DNA from: Guyparkeria sp. SCN-R1
Lineage (GTDB): Bacteria > Pseudomonadota > Gammaproteobacteria > Halothiobacillales > Halothiobacillaceae
NCBI RefSeq assembly: GCF_003932495.1
Contig: NZ_QZMT01000009.1
Coordinates: 19,376-83,375, forward strand
Direction of reading: 5' to 3'
Length of the DNA stretch: 64,000 nucleotides
Below are positions 40,701 to 49,410 of the stretch, in pieces. Numbering within the stretch: the stretch's first letter is position 1; every line of letters begins with the position of its first letter. The translations under genes and the position numbers were made by a program. Below the pieces are notes generated by a model. The model worked only from the letters and a program-made list of their open reading frames with translations. It ran no database searches and was not told where the DNA came from.

Positions 40701-41682
40701 TTCGCTGACCGATCTCAAGGCCATCTGGTCCGCGACCTCGTTCCACATGAGCGCCTTGCGCGATAACCCGGAAACCGCCGATCAGGCCTATGCCGCGGCA
40801 ACCGACCTCGACGACCCGCAACTCGCCGGCGCCGAGGCGCGCTTCGATGTCAGCGAATCCGTCGCCGCGCCGATGATCGCCACCGGCACACGCCCGCGGA
40901 TCGCGATCCTGCGCGAACAGGGCGTCAATGGCGAGGTCGAGATGGCCGCGGCCTTCACTGCCGCCGGTTTCGAGGCCGTCGACGTGCACATGGCCGACCT
41001 GATTGCTGGCCACCACGACCTGACCGACATGAAGGGGCTGGTCGCCTGCGGTGGTTTCTCCTTCGGTGACGTGCTCGGCGCCGGTTCGGGCTGGGCGCAC
41101 GCGATCCGATACAACACTCGGGCCAGTGACGCCATGCAGGCGTTCTTCGAGCGCGACGACACATTCGGTCTGGGGGTGTGCAACGGCTGCCAGATGTTCT
41201 CGCAGCTTTCCGACCTGATCCCGGGCGCGGCCCACTGGCCCCGTTTTCTGCGTAACCGCTCCGAGCAGTTCGAGGCACGGCTGTCGCTGGTAGAAATCCC
41301 GCAGTCGCCGTCCGTCCTGCTCGCCGGCATGGCCGGCTCGCGTCTGCCGATCACCGTCGCCCACGGCGAGGGCCGGGTGGCGTACCGCCGTCCGGAGGAT
41401 GCCGAGCAGGCCTTCACCGCCCTGCGCTACGTCAATGGGCACGGCATCGCCACGGAAGCGTACCCGGCGAACCCCAATGGCTCGGCGGCCGGCGAGACCG
41501 GCTTTACCACCGAGGACGGCCGCTTCACCATCATGATGCCGCATCCCGAGCGCGTCTGGCGGGCGAGTCAGTTCTCCTGGCGTCCGGACCGCTGGTCCGC
41601 GGATCAGCGTGATCCGGACACCGATCGCGGCCCGTGGCTGCGTCTGTTCGAGAACGCGCGGGTCTGGGTCGACGGCTCGTGA
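37753..41682 (+). CDS. purL: Phosphoribosylformylglycinamidine synthase, large fused type
   Basis: 1309 residues, the single-chain gammaproteobacterial form in which synthetase and glutaminase are joined. It converts FGAR, ATP and glutamine to FGAM, the fourth step of purine synthesis. The N-terminal PurS-like part is followed by the linker and two AIRS-type ATP domains (landmarks ANSEHCRHKIFNADW, KVETHNHPTAISP, SIHDVGAGGLSNALPELI). The C-terminal class I glutaminase has the nucleophile Cys in GVCNGCQMFSQL and the His-Glu pair in MPHPERVWR. The start at 37753 gives the typical MRIITGNAA opening. Confidence 0.97.
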   Translation: MRIITGNAARSPFRLAKLQQRLAAIHPGIEAVHARFVHLVDTKDGSQVDEARLEELLDYGEPAEDWSDVWPRVVVAPRAGTISPWSSKATDIARICGLDGIDRIERGIEFAVSGHSINTDDFDWRPALLEVLHDRMTESVYHDEQSLEALFTHAQPAPLSRIALGDDAQGAIAAANQRMGLALSGDEVDYLADAYRRLERDPTDVELMMFAQANSEHCRHKIFNADWTIDGEERELSLFAMIRNTHKRHPEGTLSAYKDNAAVLQGQDGTRFAVNPVTGNYETVDERIDFLAKVETHNHPTAISPDPGAATGAGGEIRDEGATGRGGKPKAGLTGFSVSNLRIPELPQPWEAATADIGRPDRIVSPLEIMLDGPIGAAAFNNEFGRPALGGYFRTLEMNTGEDEGVHQRHAWGYHKPIMIAGGVGVIRPNLIEKEPIAPGHLLIVLGGPAMQIGLGGGAASSQDSGAGHAELDFASVQRANPEMERRVQEVIDRCISLGDTNPIVSIHDVGAGGLSNALPELINDAGMGGTFDLRKIPNDEPGMTPLAIWCNESQERYVLAIQPGDLERFAALCDRERAPFAVVGTATAEQHLQVADPHFGDNPVDLPMQTLFGHPPKMHRDVKHQPHAAVELDLDGVEVNTALDRVLALPGVGDKSFLITIGDRSVGGLVARDQMVGPAQVPVADSAVTSTDFYHHHGEAMAMGERAPVALLDAPASARLALAEVVTNLAGTAIDGTDRIKLSANWMAACGHEGEDARLFDTVRTVGMEFCPALGISIPVGKDSLSMKTRWQDGKTEKTVTSPVSLVVTGFAPVSDVRRTLTPELVSDTDNRLFLVDLGLGQNRLGGSALAQVFNATGTTTPDIAPAPLKAFFDLTQELNRLGYLTAYHDRSDGGAITTLLEMAFAGRCGLDLSIDGLGGDPMAGLFAEEVGAVFQVKAGDADFIREQFEASGLGEALIELGQAVTKPQVHVDWRGKTVIDRSLTDLKAIWSATSFHMSALRDNPETADQAYAAATDLDDPQLAGAEARFDVSESVAAPMIATGTRPRIAILREQGVNGEVEMAAAFTAAGFEAVDVHMADLIAGHHDLTDMKGLVACGGFSFGDVLGAGSGWAHAIRYNTRASDAMQAFFERDDTFGLGVCNGCQMFSQLSDLIPGAAHWPRFLRNRSEQFEARLSLVEIPQSPSVLLAGMAGSRLPITVAHGEGRVAYRRPEDAEQAFTALRYVNGHGIATEAYPANPNGSAAGETGFTTEDGRFTIMMPHPERVWRASQFSWRPDRWSADQRDPDTDRGPWLRLFENARVWVDGS

Positions 41683-41733
41683 CGCCCGGCATGAATCGCC
41701 AACGTCTCCGGCGCGCCTAACGTGTCGCCCGCG

Positions 41734-42642
41734 ATGACAGCGGGCGAGCGCGTCCCGCCCACCCTTATCCTGATGTCAGGCTCCACTCTGTGGGGCCTGA
41801 CCTGGATCTGGCTCAAATACGCCCACTCGCTGGGCATCGGCCCGATCCTGCTCACCGTCATTGCCTACGCCGCGCAATGGCTGATCATCCTTCCATTTGC
41901 CTGGCGTGCCTGGCACGACCCGACGCGACCGCCGATCACCCGGCTGAACTGGGAATGGCTGGCCCTGCTGGCCTTCGCCGCCGGCGTCTCGGGCGTGGGG
42001 TTCACGATCGCGATGGTCTACGGCGACGTCGTCCAGTCGATGATGCTGTTCTTTCTGATCCCCGCCTGGGGCGTGCTCTTCGGCCGCTTTTTCCTCAAGG
42101 AACCCCTGACACCCGCCCGTGTACTGGCGGTCATCAGTGCCCTGGCCGGGGCGTTTCTGATACTCGGCCCGGATTTTGGTGACGGTTTACGTGCCGCGGA
42201 CCTGTTCGCGCTGGTCGCGGGCTTTACCCTGGCCGCGGCCAACACCCTGTTCCGGTTTCTCCATGAGCAGCCGATCCCGATCAAGCTCACCCTGATGCAG
42301 GGCTCAACCGTGGTGCTCGGCCTGATCGCCTGGGCCCTGTCCAGCGAGTTCGGCGTGGTACCGACGCTCTCGGCGGTCGGCAGCAGCGCACTCTACGGGG
42401 CGACCATGCTGCTGGCCGCCGTGCTGGCGACGCAGTACGCCGTCGAACGCCTGCCCGCCTCGCGCACCGCCATCCTGATGACCCTCGAATTGCTGGTGGC
42501 CGTCGCCTCGGCGACCTGGCTGGGTGATCGCATCCACGGTGCGCACGTCTGGACAGGGGGCGCGCTGATCCTCACCGCCGCCCTGCTCGAGGCGGCCACC
42601 GCCCGTCACCACCGCCCCCCGGTCGCGCCATGCAAGGGCTAA
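41734..42642 (+). CDS. EamA/DMT-superfamily transporter
   Basis: About 302 residues with ten hydrophobic segments arranged as two five-helix EamA repeats, the usual shape of DMT-superfamily metabolite exporters. Examples are LILMSGSTLWGLTWIWLKYA at the start and LILTAALLEAA at the end. The substrate cannot be predicted. ATG 41734 was chosen over GTG 41722, and neither has a clear ribosome site. Its last 13 bp overlap the start of rep, and it follows purL by about 50 bp, so purL-eamA-rep could share a transcript. Confidence 0.8.
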   Translation: MTAGERVPPTLILMSGSTLWGLTWIWLKYAHSLGIGPILLTVIAYAAQWLIILPFAWRAWHDPTRPPITRLNWEWLALLAFAAGVSGVGFTIAMVYGDVVQSMMLFFLIPAWGVLFGRFFLKEPLTPARVLAVISALAGAFLILGPDFGDGLRAADLFALVAGFTLAAANTLFRFLHEQPIPIKLTLMQGSTVVLGLIAWALSSEFGVVPTLSAVGSSALYGATMLLAAVLATQYAVERLPASRTAILMTLELLVAVASATWLGDRIHGAHVWTGGALILTAALLEAATARHHRPPVAPCKG

Positions 42643-44651
42643 ACCCGCAACAACAGGCCGCCGTGCGGCACATCGACACCCCGCTGCTGGTGCTCGCCGG
42701 CGCGGGGTCGGGCAAGACGCGCGTGATCGTCGAGAAGATCGTCCACCTGATCGAGTCCAAGGGCACGCCCGCCCGCGGCATCTGGGCGGTGACCTTCACC
42801 AACAAGGCCGCGCGCGAGATGGGCGAACGGATCGGCCAGCGCCTGCCTGCCGAGCGCCGTCGCGGGCTCAATATCTCGACCTTCCATACCCTCGGACTGA
42901 ACCTGATCCGTCGCGAGATCCGCACGCTCGGCCTGCGCCCGGGTTTCACCGTCCTCGACGCCGAAGACAGCCTCAACCTGATCAAGTCGCTACTGCAGCA
43001 GAACGAGTCGGCCGCGGGGATGATCGAGCCCAAGGAGGCCCAGTGGCAGATCTCGCAGTGGAAGAACGACCTGCTCACCCCAAAACAGGCCGCCGAGATC
43101 AGCGCCGACCAGGTCGAGGCGGCATGCGCCTCGCTCTACAGCGACTACGCCCGGCAACTGACCGCCTGCAACGCGCTCGATTTCGACGATTTGATCAAGC
43201 GACCGGTCGAGTTGCTGCGCGACAACCCCGAGGCGCGCGAGCGCTGGCAGCACCGCGTGCGCTACCTGCTGGTCGACGAATACCAGGACACCAACGCCAG
43301 CCAGTACGAACTGGTGCGCCTGCTGGTGGGCAAGCTGGGCCGCCTAACGGCAGTAGGCGACGACCACCAGTCGATCTACGCCTGGCGCGGGGCGCGCCCG
43401 GAGAATCTCTCCCATCTTGAGCGGGACTTCCCCAATCTCACCACCATCAAGCTCGAGCAGAACTATCGCTCGGTGAATACCGTGCTGACCGCGGCCAACC
43501 AGCTGATCGCCAACGACCCGACCACCCAGCCCAAGACCCTCTGGAGTGCGGTCGGCCCCGGCGAGGCACACCGGGTGCTGGTCTGCGACACCGCCGAAGA
43601 CGAGGCCGAGCGCATTGCCACCGACATCCTGCACCGGCACTTCAAGGACGACTCGCCCTATCGCAACTTCGCGATCCTGTTCCGCGGCAACCACCAGGCG
43701 CGCCTGATCGAACAGCAACTGCGCAAGCTTTCAATCCCCTACATCCTTACCGGCGGTCAGTCGTTCTTCGAGCGCGCCGAGGTCAAGGACGCCATGGCCT
43801 ACCTGCGGCTGATGGCCAACCCGTCCGACGATGCCGCGTTGCTGCGGATCATCAATACCCCGCGGCGTGGCATCGGCCCGACCACCCTCGAGCGCCTGGG
43901 CCAGATCGCCCGCGAACGTCACGTCCACCTGGGGGCCGCCGCCCGGTCGGTGACCGCCGCGCAACGGCTCGACACCCGCGTGCATCACCAGCTGACCCAG
44001 TTCCTCGACTGGCTGGACGCCACGCGGGGGCGCATGGACGAGCAGCCCGCGGCCGAGGCGATGCGCACGATGCTCGAGGAAATCGACTACTTCGGCTACC
44101 TGCGCGAGCAGGAAAACAGCGCCAAGGCCGCCGAGCGTCGCTGGACCAACCTGCAGGACTGGCTCGAATGGACCGAGCGGATCGCCGTGGACAACGACAG
44201 CGGCGAATCGCTCTCGCTGACCGAGCTGGTCCAGAAGATGAGCCTGCTGGGCATTCTCGAGCAGAAGACCCGCGACCAGGACGACAACGCCGTTCGCCTG
44301 CTGACCCTGCATGCCGCCAAGGGCCTGGAGTTCCCGCATGTCTATCTCACGGGCATGGAAGAGGATCTGCTGCCCCACCAGGACTGCCAGGAAGACGATC
44401 GGCTGGCCGAAGAGCGACGCCTGTGCTTCGTCGGCATCACCCGCGCCCAACGCAGCCTGACCTTCACGCTCACCCGGCGGCGGCGACGCTATGGCCAGTG
44501 GCGCGACATCCAGCCCAGCCGTTTTCTCGAGGAGGTCGAACCCGACCTGCTCCGCTGGGAAGGCATCGGCGTGCAGAAAAGCGAAGAAGAAAGCAAAGCG
44601 ACCGCCGCCGAGGCAATGAACGCGATCCGTGCCATGCTGGGAAAGCCTTGA
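42630..44651 (+). CDS. rep: ATP-dependent DNA helicase Rep
   Basis: 673 residues, the length of E. coli Rep and shorter than UvrD. It is a superfamily 1A 3'-5' helicase that helps replication forks past obstacles and restarts them. Motifs in order: the Q-motif LNPQQQAAV, Walker A AGAGSGKTR, TFTNKAAREM (Ia), Walker B VDEYQDTN, GDDHQSIYAWRGA (III), QNYRS (IV), and LLTLHAAKGLEFPHVYLTGMEEDLLPH (Va/VI region, quoted here only in outline by its first residues LLTLHAAKGLEF). It starts inside the end of the transporter gene, suggesting coupling. Confidence 0.95.
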   Translation: MQGLNPQQQAAVRHIDTPLLVLAGAGSGKTRVIVEKIVHLIESKGTPARGIWAVTFTNKAAREMGERIGQRLPAERRRGLNISTFHTLGLNLIRREIRTLGLRPGFTVLDAEDSLNLIKSLLQQNESAAGMIEPKEAQWQISQWKNDLLTPKQAAEISADQVEAACASLYSDYARQLTACNALDFDDLIKRPVELLRDNPEARERWQHRVRYLLVDEYQDTNASQYELVRLLVGKLGRLTAVGDDHQSIYAWRGARPENLSHLERDFPNLTTIKLEQNYRSVNTVLTAANQLIANDPTTQPKTLWSAVGPGEAHRVLVCDTAEDEAERIATDILHRHFKDDSPYRNFAILFRGNHQARLIEQQLRKLSIPYILTGGQSFFERAEVKDAMAYLRLMANPSDDAALLRIINTPRRGIGPTTLERLGQIARERHVHLGAAARSVTAAQRLDTRVHHQLTQFLDWLDATRGRMDEQPAAEAMRTMLEEIDYFGYLREQENSAKAAERRWTNLQDWLEWTERIAVDNDSGESLSLTELVQKMSLLGILEQKTRDQDDNAVRLLTLHAAKGLEFPHVYLTGMEEDLLPHQDCQEDDRLAEERRLCFVGITRAQRSLTFTLTRRRRRYGQWRDIQPSRFLEEVEPDLLRWEGIGVQKSEEESKATAAEAMNAIRAMLGKP

Positions 44652-44803
44652 GGCCAACACCACTTCAATTAGTTTTACTGATCAGGCATTAGTGGGCCGG
44701 CGCAAACCCCAAGCCGATTTGCTATGCTTCGGGCGCTTGATTCCGTGACCCGATTCGCGGTCACGCCCGTCCAGTTGCCAGCGCGAAGGACCAGCGGAAC
44801 ACC

Positions 44804-46123
44804 ATGCAGCCATCCGATACCCCGAGACGCTCTTCCCTACCGCGGCGCTGGCTGTTTCGGTTCCTGCTTCCCCTGCTGATCCTGGGCGTTGCGATAGCGG
44901 CCTTCCTCGCCCTCAAGGCGAGCCGGCCCGACGCCCCCCAGGCCAAGCCTGAGGAACGCGCCTGGCTGGTCGAGACCATGACCGTCGAACCGGCCAGGCG
45001 CCATCCCGTCTTGACCCTGTACGGCGAGGTTGCCAATCCTGACCGGCTCTCGATCAACGCCCCGCTTTCCGCGCGCGTCGCCGCCGTGCCGGTCGAGGAT
45101 GGTCAGTCCGTGACCCAAGGCGAACGCCTGATCGAGCTCGACCGCCGCGACTTCCAGCCGGCCCTGTCGCGTGCACAAGCGAATCTCGCCGATCTCGAGG
45201 CGCAGATCCGCGAGGTGCAGGCGCAACACGAATCCGATCGCCAGGCACTGGCCCTCGAACAGGAAATCGTCCAGAACGCCGAAACCGCGCTGTCTCGGAG
45301 CCGTGACCTGCGGGGACGCAACCTTGCCTCGCAGGCCGACGTCGACAACGCCCGAGACACCCTCAGTCAGGCCCGCCTCGCCCTTAACACCCGGCGCGAG
45401 CGCCTGTCGACATTCGACGCCCGCCTCGCCGGGCTCGAGGCACGCCGTGACGCCGCCGAGGCCGACGTTCTGGCGGCCGAACGCGATCTCGAACGTGCCC
45501 GGGCCGAGGCCCCGGCCGACGGCCTGATCGGCAACGTCGAGGTCACACCGGGTGACCAGGTGGGTGCCAATGCCGCCCTGCTGACCTTCTACCCGTGGAG
45601 CGGTTTCGAGGCGCGCGCGCTGATTCCCTCGACACGCGTTGCATCGATGCTTGAGGCGTTGCAGGCAGGCAATCCGCCCCGTGCCCGCTCACGAGAGACC
45701 GACACGCCACTCGAGCTCGAACGCATCGCCGCCGAGGCCAGTGGCCAAGGCGCGACCGGGTTGTTCCGCTTTGTCGAGCCCGATCACTCCCTGCGGGCGG
45801 GTCAGGTGCTGACAATCGAACTCGAGATGCCGGCGGTCGAGGATGCCGTCGCCATCCCGCACAGTGCGCTCTACGGCAACGATCACGTCTACCGTATCCG
45901 TGACGGGCGGCTCGAGCGCGCCCAGGTCGAACGACTGGGCGAGTACCGCGGCGATGACACGACGGGCGACAAAGGCGTGCTGCTGGTGCGCGCCCCGTCC
46001 CTTGCCGCCGGCGACCGCCTGGCCACCACCCAGCTGCCCAATGCCGTCGACGGTCTGCGGGTGCGCTGGGAGGACGCTGAATCCGAGACGAGTGGCAGCT
46101 CCACCACCGGAGCGACGGAATGA
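44804..46123 (+). CDS. RND efflux periplasmic adaptor (membrane fusion protein)
   Basis: 439 residues. One N-terminal membrane anchor (FRFLLPLLILGVAIAAFLAL) precedes a lipoyl-like half-domain (SARVAAVPVEDGQSVTQGE), a long alpha-hairpin (about 115-225, rich in Gln/Ala/Arg), the second lipoyl half, and beta-barrel and membrane-proximal domains. It links the inner-membrane RND pump to an outer-membrane channel. Its stop overlaps the start of the RND permease by 4 bp (ATGA). The substrate is unknown. A 152-bp gap after rep, with no terminator recognised, precedes the gene. Confidence 0.92.
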   Translation: MQPSDTPRRSSLPRRWLFRFLLPLLILGVAIAAFLALKASRPDAPQAKPEERAWLVETMTVEPARRHPVLTLYGEVANPDRLSINAPLSARVAAVPVEDGQSVTQGERLIELDRRDFQPALSRAQANLADLEAQIREVQAQHESDRQALALEQEIVQNAETALSRSRDLRGRNLASQADVDNARDTLSQARLALNTRRERLSTFDARLAGLEARRDAAEADVLAAERDLERARAEAPADGLIGNVEVTPGDQVGANAALLTFYPWSGFEARALIPSTRVASMLEALQAGNPPRARSRETDTPLELERIAAEASGQGATGLFRFVEPDHSLRAGQVLTIELEMPAVEDAVAIPHSALYGNDHVYRIRDGRLERAQVERLGEYRGDDTTGDKGVLLVRAPSLAAGDRLATTQLPNAVDGLRVRWEDAESETSGSSTTGATE

Positions 46124-49100
46124 CCGACGGGCAACCGCGGGGGATCCTGGAGCGTTTTGCCCGGCACCGGGTGGCCGCCCACCTGGTGATGCTGCTGATG
46201 ATCCTCGGCGGGCTATTCGCCATCTCGCGGATGAACATTCAGTTCTTCCCCAATTTCGCCGTCGACATCGTCACTGTTTCGGTGGTCTGGACCGGCGCCT
46301 CGGCCGAGGACGTCGAGCGCGGCATCACCAACCCGCTCGAGGAACGTCTGCGCGCCGTGCCCGACGTGGACACCATGACCTCCACCTCCGCGCAGGGCAT
46401 CTCCACCATCACGCTGGAATTCCTGCAGGGCACCGATCCGGTGCTCGCGCTCAACGATGTGCGCGAGCAGGTCGACACGTTCCGCAACTTCCCCGCCGAC
46501 GCGGAAAACCCACAGATCAGCCGCGCGCCGAAGTTCGACCCCGTCGCCCGGCTGCTGGTCTACGGCGACGTCGAACGCGGGGCGCTGCGTCAGTGGGTCG
46601 ATCGCTTCGAGCGCGAACTGATCGACCGGGGCATCGACCGGGTCACCGTCAACGGGGTGCCCGAACAGCAAATCGCAATCGAGGTGCCCTCATCGTCGCT
46701 GATGGCGCTGGGACAATCCCTGCCGCAGCTCTCCGAGACGATAAATGCCCTGTCGCGCGACGTGCCGGCGGGCGAGTTCGGCAGCGCCGACGGCGGGCGC
46801 GAACTGCGTGCCGTAGAGCAACGGCGTCGGCCGCTGGAGTTCGCCAACCTGTCGGTGATCAGCAGCCCGCAGGCGCGCCTCGACCTCGACCAGGTCGCCC
46901 ACATCCTGCAGGAGCCGCGTCGCGACTCGCTGCTGCTGCGCCATGAGGGCATGCCGGCGGCAGAACTGGTACTGCAGCGGGCCGAGCACGGCGACAGCCT
47001 CGACTCGGCGCGGGCGTTGCAGCAGTGGGTCGACGAGACCGCCCCGAACCTGCCACCCGGCATGCATGTAAAGGCCTATGACCAGTCCTGGCAGCTGATT
47101 CGCGACCGCATCAACCTGCTGGTCACCAACGGCGCGGGTGGGTTGATCCTGGTCCTTGTGCTCCTGTACCTGTTCCTGCCCGGGCGGGTGGCCTTCTGGG
47201 TGGCCGCGGGCATCCCGGCGGCCTTTCTCGCCGCACTGGCGATCCTGTGGCTGATCGGCGGGTCGATCAACATGATCTCGCTGTTCGCCCTGATCATGGC
47301 ACTCGGCGTGATCGTGGACGATGCGATCGTGGTCGGCGAGGACGCCGATGCGCACTTTCGCCACGGCGAGGCGCCCCTGCTCGCCTCGCAGGGCGCCGCC
47401 CGCCGCATGTTCTGGCCGGTAATGGCCTCCTCGCTGACCACCATCGCCGCCTTCATGCCGCTGCTGGTGGTCGGCGGCACCATTGGCCAGATCCTGCGTG
47501 ACATCCCCATCGTGATGATCTGCGTGATCGGCGCCTCGCTGGTCGAGGCCTTCCTGGTGCTGCCGGGTCACCTGCGCGGGGCGTTCAGCGGTCGGCATCG
47601 CGACGGCCAGCTCGAACAACGCCAACCCGGCCGCATGGCCCGCTTCCGCGCCGGATTCGATCGTCGCTTCGATCATTTCCGCCAGCGCCACTTCCGCCCC
47701 GCCGTGCGCTTCGCGATCGGCCACCGGGCCGTGACCCTGGCCACGGCGGTCGCCACCGTGATCGTCGCTGTGGGCCTACTCGCCGGCGGACGACTGGGCT
47801 TCACCTTCTTCCCGACCCCCGAGTCGCAGATCGTTTATGCCAACGCCACCTTCGTTGCCGGCACCGATCGCGAGCGCATGACCGCCTTCATGGACGAGGT
47901 GGAACGCAGCCTTGCCGAGACCGAGCAGGAACTAGGCGAGACACTCGTGCAAACGGCCATCATCCGCCAGGGCGGAACCATCGGTGCCGAGAGCGGCACC
48001 CAGGGCGACCAGCTCGGCTCGATGCTGATCGAGCTGGTCGAACCGGATGCCCGCACCACCCGTAATGCCGAGTTCATCCGCACCTGGCGCGAGAACACCC
48101 GCCTGCCGCCGGGCATGGAAAACTTCTCGATCAGCTCGCGCCAGGGCGGCCCGCCGGGCGCCGACCTGACCGTGCGTCTCAAGGGGGCCACCACCGACGA
48201 TCTCAAGGAGGCCGCCGTCTCCCTGGCCGAGACCCTCAAGGGGGTCCCGGGGGTGGTCGACGTCACCGACGACCTGCCCTACGGCCGACAACAGATCACC
48301 TTCTCGGTCAACGCCCAGGGCCGGGCGCTCGGCCTGACCACCAGCGATGTCGGCAACCAACTGCGTGCGGCCTACGACGGCGCGCTGAGCCAGATCTACC
48401 AGTCCGGTCCGGACGAGGTGGAGGTGCGGGTGCTTTTGCCGCGCGCCGAACGCCGCCAGATCGCCTCGCTCGACGACCTGAGCATTCGCACCGACGACGG
48501 CAGCTTCGTGCCGGTTCGGCAGGTGGTCGATCTCGGCTCGCAACGCGGCTTCGAGGCCATCCGCCACGCCGAGGGCGTGCGCGCCGTGGAGGTGTCCGCC
48601 GAGATCAACCGCGAACTGGCCAACGCCGAGAACCTACGCGCCTCGCTCGAACGCGAAACCCTGCCGGAACTGGCCAGCCGATACGGCATCGGTTACAGCT
48701 TCGAGGGACGCCAGGCCGACCAACGCGAGACCATGGCGGACATGAAGTTCGGGCTCTATCTGGGGCTGGCGCTGATGTACATCGTGCTGGTCTGGGTGTT
48801 CTCCGCCTGGACCATGCCGTTCATCGTGATGACGGTGATTCCCTTCGGCTTGGTCGGGGCAATCTTCGGCCACTGGGCGATGGGCATCGAGCTGACCATC
48901 CTGTCGCTGTTCGGGCTGTTCGGGCTGTCCGGGATCGTGGTCAACAACGCCATCATCCTGGTCGCCTTCTACCGCGATCAGCTCGCCGCGGGGCTATCGG
49001 TCGACGAGGCGCTCGAGCAGGCCGCCGTGCAGCGCCTGCGCGCCGTGATGCTGACCTCGCTGACCACCATCGGCGGGCTGACCCCGCTCTTGTTCGAGAC

Positions 49101-49257
49101 CTCGCTGCAGGCTCAGTTCCTGATCCCGATGGCCACCTCGATCGCGTTCGGCCTGGGCTATTCCACCCTGCTGGTGCTGTTCGTCATCCCCGCCCTGCTC
49201 TCCCTGCGCGAGAGCATCAGCCAGCGGGTAATGCCGGGACAAAGCGCGCCGGCATAG
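46120..49257 (+). CDS. RND-family efflux permease (AcrB/HAE1-like)
   Basis: 1045 residues of an inner-membrane proton-driven pump. There are 12 predicted helices, with two large periplasmic loops after TM1 and TM7. The proton-relay pair is in MALGVIVDDAIVV (TM4), and the second repeat holds the matching FGLSGIVVNNAIILVAFY (TM10). It should export hydrophobic or amphiphilic compounds together with the adaptor encoded just upstream. No outer-membrane channel gene follows, so a TolC-type protein elsewhere is needed. REP-like repeats begin 15 bp after the stop. Confidence 0.94.
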   Translation: MTDGQPRGILERFARHRVAAHLVMLLMILGGLFAISRMNIQFFPNFAVDIVTVSVVWTGASAEDVERGITNPLEERLRAVPDVDTMTSTSAQGISTITLEFLQGTDPVLALNDVREQVDTFRNFPADAENPQISRAPKFDPVARLLVYGDVERGALRQWVDRFERELIDRGIDRVTVNGVPEQQIAIEVPSSSLMALGQSLPQLSETINALSRDVPAGEFGSADGGRELRAVEQRRRPLEFANLSVISSPQARLDLDQVAHILQEPRRDSLLLRHEGMPAAELVLQRAEHGDSLDSARALQQWVDETAPNLPPGMHVKAYDQSWQLIRDRINLLVTNGAGGLILVLVLLYLFLPGRVAFWVAAGIPAAFLAALAILWLIGGSINMISLFALIMALGVIVDDAIVVGEDADAHFRHGEAPLLASQGAARRMFWPVMASSLTTIAAFMPLLVVGGTIGQILRDIPIVMICVIGASLVEAFLVLPGHLRGAFSGRHRDGQLEQRQPGRMARFRAGFDRRFDHFRQRHFRPAVRFAIGHRAVTLATAVATVIVAVGLLAGGRLGFTFFPTPESQIVYANATFVAGTDRERMTAFMDEVERSLAETEQELGETLVQTAIIRQGGTIGAESGTQGDQLGSMLIELVEPDARTTRNAEFIRTWRENTRLPPGMENFSISSRQGGPPGADLTVRLKGATTDDLKEAAVSLAETLKGVPGVVDVTDDLPYGRQQITFSVNAQGRALGLTTSDVGNQLRAAYDGALSQIYQSGPDEVEVRVLLPRAERRQIASLDDLSIRTDDGSFVPVRQVVDLGSQRGFEAIRHAEGVRAVEVSAEINRELANAENLRASLERETLPELASRYGIGYSFEGRQADQRETMADMKFGLYLGLALMYIVLVWVFSAWTMPFIVMTVIPFGLVGAIFGHWAMGIELTILSLFGLFGLSGIVVNNAIILVAFYRDQLAAGLSVDEALEQAAVQRLRAVMLTSLTTIGGLTPLLFETSLQAQFLIPMATSIAFGLGYSTLLVLFVIPALLSLRESISQRVMPGQSAPA

Positions 49258-49271
49258 AGGTTCCGCAGGTA

Positions 49272-49390
49272 TTCGCGCCTAAAGGCGCTCCTACGGCATC
49301 GATTCCAGCGTAGGAGCGGCTTTAGCCGCGAAGGTGTCGGCCGACACTCACGCCTGCGACGTTGATCCCGGCATAGGAGCGGCTTTAACC
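49272..49390. repeat. REP-like repeat cluster
   Basis: Three related units. 49310-49332 holds GTAGGAGCGGCTTTAGCCGC plus GAA. 49272-49294 is the inverted version with changes in the stem. 49374-49390 is a partial copy (TAGGAGCGGCTTTAACC) in the same direction as the second unit. The units contain a small internal palindrome (GCGGCTTTAGCCGC) and form an inverted pair, like the BIME arrangement of REP elements in gammaproteobacteria. The cluster sits between the stop codons of convergent genes, the usual place for such elements. Confidence 0.8.
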
Positions 49391-49410
49391 CTGATACCCC
49401 AACCCGACCC

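Noticed and set aside
39088..41544. 818-codon minus-strand open frame across purL
   Set aside because: Antisense shadow of purL; no ribosome site or domain pattern.
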